Source: Lachnospiraceae bacterium UBA7026 | GTDB taxonomy: Bacteria; Bacillota; Clostridia; Lachnospirales; Lachnospiraceae | DNA length: 52,230 bases | Direction: 5' to 3' | Assembly (NCBI GenBank): GCA_002494165.1 | Contig: DLBH01000049.1 | Location: 1-52,230, forward strand | Shown: positions 49,917 to 52,230 of the stretch, one piece after another | Numbering within the stretch: the stretch's first letter is position 1 | Layout of the letters: every line of letters starts with the position of its first letter | Program-made: the position numbers and the translations under genes | Notes under the pieces: generated by a model | The model's database searches: none | What the model was told of the DNA's origin: nothing | The model's input: only the letters and a program-made list of their open reading frames with translations

Positions 49917-49928
49917 CTGTCATCCCTC

Positions 49929-50219
49929 CTAACTGTTGGCTGTCGCTATGTTCTGTGATTCCATCTTCTTGTACAGGGAGATAATCTTCTCCAAAATCGT
50001 GAGCATAGCCGATATAATGGTAAAAAACAGCTTAATCTGAGCAAGATCTGTCTTCAGACTTTTCTTATAAGCCTCCTTGGCCTCACCCTCCCACATAGTG
50101 TCCAGACTGTTTCCAACCTGTTCCAGCTGCCCAATCTGCTTGTTCATGGTACGGCTCAGCCCCGCCAGCCGCTCCCTCTTAGCTTCCAGCTGTGCCGCTG
50201 AAATCGTCATCTGTGACAT
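49929..50219 (-). CDS. WXG100-family T7SS protein (WEG motif)
   Basis: A 96-residue helical-hairpin protein with the canonical turn LDTMWEGEAKEAYKKSL (about residues 39-55). The first helix carries RLAGLSRTMNKQIGQLEQVG; the second is hydrophobic (LFFTIISAMLTILEKIISLY), unusual for a soluble hairpin. GGAGGG lies upstream of the ATG. It heads the pair of WXG100 genes, with a promoter-like TGATATACT about 130 nt upstream. Its essC partner operon begins 4.5 kb away, past two unrelated genes. Confidence 0.88.
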   Translation of the reverse strand: MSQMTISAAQLEAKRERLAGLSRTMNKQIGQLEQVGNSLDTMWEGEAKEAYKKSLKTDLAQIKLFFTIISAMLTILEKIISLYKKMESQNIATANS

Positions 50220-50348
50220 GATATCCCTCCTTTAATCAAATCTCTAAAAAGCGCTTGCAAATCCCATCCAGAAACTGGTTCAGACTCCTGCCTCCAGCTC
50301 CTCAGTCAAGATTCCTGTTCACGCCTTTGCTGATATGGTTACGGTTGG

Positions 50349-50357
50349 AGTATATCA
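50349..50357 (-). promoter_or_regulatory. Possible promoter for the WXG100 pair
   Basis: Minus strand TGATATACT, an extended -10 box, about 130 nt before the ATG at 50219; no good -35 box. Confidence 0.4.
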
Positions 50358-50429
50358 CGTTCTGGAATATTTTTACATATTTTGGATAAAATGTCAATCA
50401 TTATCGATAAGTGCTCAGCTCAAAAAATC

Positions 50430-50545
50430 CTTTCCTGCTCCCGCATGTTCAAAACCTTTTCCCACTGCTACATTTAATAAAACCTTTTACAATCCCTGCC
50501 ATATCCAGAAACATTTCCCTGCTGCTACATTTAAAAAAGATTTCC
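50430..50545. repeat. Decayed 27-30-bp tandem repeat
   Basis: CTGCTACATTTAA-like segments followed by AAAACCTTTTCC-like segments recur about four times, most clearly at about 50467 and 50521, with worn copies between. It lies between the etfA terminator and the WXG100 promoter candidate. Confidence 0.6.
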
Positions 50546-50557
50546 CTATAATTAAAA

Positions 50558-50586
50558 AAGGACTTCATTCATCGACTGAAGTCCTT
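50558..50586 (-). terminator. Intrinsic terminator downstream of etfA
   Basis: Minus strand AAGGACTTCA (50586-50577), 9-nt loop, TGAAGTCCTT (50567-50558), with a U-run of six. It is about 230 nt after the etfA stop, leaving a long structured 3' region. Confidence 0.85.
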
Positions 50587-50691
50587 ATGGCATATCATCA
50601 TGTCATTGATTCTCTTTGAAACGGCCCGCATCCTGCCACTGCCCTGTACTCACACGGACAATGTCGCCAGACCCTCTTTTAAGAATCTCTC

Positions 50692-50734
50692 CATGTCTCA
50701 CCAGGAGACATGTAAGGGTATAAATCTATACCCT
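50692..50734 (-). other. Two adjacent perfect hairpins in the etfA 3' region
   Basis: AGGGTATA, 4-nt loop, TATACCCT (50734-50727 / 50722-50715), then CATGTCTC, 5-nt loop, GAGACATG (50712-50705 / 50699-50692). Neither is followed by a U-run. Together with the terminator at 50558 they outline a structured RNA of about 200 nt. Confidence 0.7.
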
Positions 50735-50818
50735 CTGTGGCAGTTAGGCCATCATAGAGCCAGCCTTGTACCACATAAATATATCTGTCTGAAATTATTT
50801 CACAAAATATTTCAGGAA

Positions 50819-51856
50819 TTATTTGTCAGCCTGAGCCTTGATAGCCTCTGTCAGCTTCGGAACGATCTTAAGAGCGTCGCCAACGATACCAAAATCAGCT
50901 ACATCGAAGATCGGAGCATCCGGATCTTTGTTGATAGCGATGATGATGTCGGACTCTTCCATACCAGCTACATGCTGGATAGCTCCGGAGATACCGATTG
51001 CGAAGTAAACCTGCGGACGAACAGTCTTACCAGTCTGTCCAACCTGAAGGTCTTTCGGCTTCCAGCCACTGTCAACTACAGCACGAGAACAGGAAACTGT
51101 TCCGCCAATAGCCTCAGCCAGGTCGTCTAACATAGCGAAGTTCTCAGGTGAACCAACGCCACGGCCGCCGGAAACAAGGATCTTAGCATCAGCGATATCC
51201 ACTGTTGAAGCTACGCTCTTAACAACCTCAAGGATCTCAACGAACTTGTCGTTCGGAGTAAGGTCAACCTTCTCAACAATAACTTCTGCCTTAGCACCGG
51301 CAACTTTGTCCTTCTTCTGCATAACGCCAGGACGTACAGTAGCCATCTGCGGACGATGATTCGGGCAGGCGATGGTAGCGATTGTATTTCCACCGAAAGC
51401 GGGACGGGTCATAAGTAACTGTCCCTGACGAGGCTCACTGTCTCCACGAGCCTTGAACTCACCAATCTCAAGAACGGTACAGTCAGCGGTAAGACCGGTA
51501 GCAACACGTGCGGATACACGAGGGCCAAGGTCACGGCCGATAGCTGTAGCGCCAACGAGCATGATTTCGGGCTTATACTTGTTAATAACTTCTGTCAGAG
51601 CGATGGTGTAGGGCTCTGTTCTGTACTCTTTTAATTCCGGATCGTCAACAACGATAACTCTGTCAGCGCCGTACTCTGCCAACTGGTCAGCCAGTCCTGT
51701 AACGCCGTCGCCGAGTAATACAGCTGTTACTTCTTTAGTCTCGATATCTGCAGCCAGGTCTTTTGCCTTTCCGAGAAGCTCGAAAGCGATGTTATCAATC
51801 TTGTTGTCAACCTGCTGAGCATAAATAAATACGCCTTTATATTCTGAAATATTCAT
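50819..51856 (-). CDS. etfA: Electron transfer flavoprotein alpha subunit
   Basis: A 345-residue EtfA. The C-terminal FAD-binding domain is clear: KILVSGGRGVGSPENFAMLD (about residues 220-239), SRAVVDSGWKPKDLQVGQTG, VYFAIGISGAIQHVAGMEES and INKDPDAPIFDVADFGIVGD. With EtfB and butyryl-CoA dehydrogenase it carries out electron bifurcation, coupling crotonyl-CoA reduction to ferredoxin reduction in butyrate formers; that role is inferred from the neighbours. I chose the ATG at 51856, about 24 nt after the etfB stop. It is the last gene of its operon. Confidence 0.96.
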   Translation of the reverse strand: MNISEYKGVFIYAQQVDNKIDNIAFELLGKAKDLAADIETKEVTAVLLGDGVTGLADQLAEYGADRVIVVDDPELKEYRTEPYTIALTEVINKYKPEIMLVGATAIGRDLGPRVSARVATGLTADCTVLEIGEFKARGDSEPRQGQLLMTRPAFGGNTIATIACPNHRPQMATVRPGVMQKKDKVAGAKAEVIVEKVDLTPNDKFVEILEVVKSVASTVDIADAKILVSGGRGVGSPENFAMLDDLAEAIGGTVSCSRAVVDSGWKPKDLQVGQTGKTVRPQVYFAIGISGAIQHVAGMEESDIIIAINKDPDAPIFDVADFGIVGDALKIVPKLTEAIKAQADK

Positions 51857-51880
51857 TCTATTCACCACATTCCTTTTCAA

Positions 51881-52230
51881 TTAGATAACATGTTTGGTTA
51901 ACAGTTTGTCCATGATGTAGTCAACACCTTCCTCAGGTGTCTCAGCTGTCATCATAACGCCTTTGCCCTTACGAACCTTATCGGAAGCCTTAGCGATCTG
52001 AGTAGGAGATCCAGCCAGACCAATGTTGGCATCGTCAAGATCTTTAAGAGCAGGTCTGTTCCATACAGTGATCTCTGCGTCATAGGCATCAAAGATTCCG
52101 CCCGGTGTCATGTAACGCGGCTCATTTAACTCAGCGAGAGCTGTGATCAGGCAGGGAAGCTGAGCCTTCAGAACATGATATCTGTCATCATACTGACGCT
52201 TAACTGTGATGCTCTTGTCATCGATAGCAA
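51881..52230 (-). CDS. etfB: Electron transfer flavoprotein beta subunit, partial (N-terminus off window)
   Basis: The 3' 115 codons of EtfB, running off the right edge. Minus-strand translation shows IDDKSITVKRQYDDRYHVLK, AQLPCLITALAELNEPRYMT, PGGIFDAYDAEITVW and AGSPTQIAKASDKVRKGKG. The last block, followed by TPEEGVDYIMDKLL, is the conserved EtfB C-terminus that contacts AMP/FAD and the alpha subunit. The stop codon is 24 nt before the etfA start, the usual etfB-etfA order. Upstream genes, outside the window, are likely the butyryl-CoA synthesis genes. Confidence 0.95.
   Translation of the reverse strand, partial: AIDDKSITVKRQYDDRYHVLKAQLPCLITALAELNEPRYMTPGGIFDAYDAEITVWNRPALKDLDDANIGLAGSPTQIAKASDKVRKGKGVMMTAETPEEGVDYIMDKLLTKHVI

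Larger units (their letters stand above)
50220..50818 (-). other. 599-bp spacer between etfA and the WXG100 pair
   Basis: No convincing gene. In minus-strand order it contains a structured region after etfA (50690-50735), a strong terminator (50558-50586), a decayed repeat of about 29 bp (about 50430-50545) and a promoter-like site before the WXG100 pair (50349-50357). A plus-strand frame of 94 codons over the repeat has no ribosome binding site and reads as repeat. Confidence 0.7.

Noticed and set aside
33409..50219. Recent mobile element or prophage origin for the T7SS region
   Set aside because: No integrase, transposase, flanking direct repeats or tRNA site was seen, and base composition looks like that of the neighbours by eye.
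50335..50619. Plus-strand 94-codon open frame with FPAATFKK-like repeats
   Set aside because: No ribosome binding site; it runs through a decayed tandem repeat and across the etfA terminator.

Overview
The window reads as the chromosome of an anaerobic, butyrate-forming Firmicute, most likely a Clostridia member near Lachnospiraceae. The basis is a butyryl-CoA:acetate CoA-transferase next to etfBA, anaerobic (early cobalt insertion) cobalamin genes, AGGAGG-type ribosome binding sites, a DUF951 gene beside rpsF-ssb-rpsR, and a Firmicutes-style type VII secretion (T7SS) locus. Family names come from reading the proteins; no database search was possible. No tRNA, rRNA, CRISPR array, prophage or insertion sequence was seen.

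Region 1 (1-2962, all minus): aldose-1-epimerase-like gene, LOG-family nucleotide hydrolase, NfeD and an SPFH/stomatin protein (cut by the window edge), in that order of transcription. Region 2 (3247-26917, all minus): one very long run of 20 genes starting at hemL and ending at hemB. It holds the whole route from glutamyl-tRNA to uroporphyrinogen III (hemA, hemL, hemB, hemC-cobA-hemD fusion), siroheme/precorrin-2 oxidation (sirC-like), cobalt insertion (cbiK), ring methylation and contraction (cbiL, cbiH, cbiF, cbiD, cbiJ, cbiET, cbiC), amidation and adenosylation (cbiA, cbiP-btuR fusion), and nucleotide-loop steps (cobD, cbiB, cobT, cobS). cbiG lies divergently at 27830-28873. cobU and the alpha-ribazole phosphatase are not in the window, nor is a recognisable cobalamin riboswitch. 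The divergent spacer holds promoters, a terminator-bearing leader or small RNA, and a perfect palindrome.

Region 3 (29058-33263, minus): a eukaryotic-type HisA, a two-glycosylase fusion (hypoxanthine-DNA glycosylase-like plus MutY), the rpsF-ssb-rpsR operon and a DUF951 gene. Region 4 (33409-50219): a T7SS-like locus. An operon encodes an EssC-type FtsK/SpoIIIE ATPase with an intact-looking FHA domain, a YukD-like ubiquitin-fold protein, a membrane Ser/Thr kinase with the EssB/YukC layout but complete catalytic motifs, and a 1733-residue membrane-anchored protein with repeated Ig-like extracellular domains. Two WXG100 genes and a LytTR regulator lie 4-5 kb upstream of essC, separated from it by a YejK/NdpA-type nucleoid protein gene and the butyrate CoA-transferase gene. 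Region 5 (50819-52230, minus): etfA and the 3' part of etfB.

The most unusual feature is on the DNA scale. Many intergenic gaps are made of degenerate tandem repeats whose unit is private to that gap (16, 16, about 16, 23, 26, about 31, 41 and 70 bp). In at least five, and probably six, the last copy contains the stop codon and 3' end of the preceding gene. Non-coding periods are not multiples of three, while three repeats found inside genes are (15, 24 and 45 bp). This looks like a genome habit of growing minisatellites at gene 3' ends.
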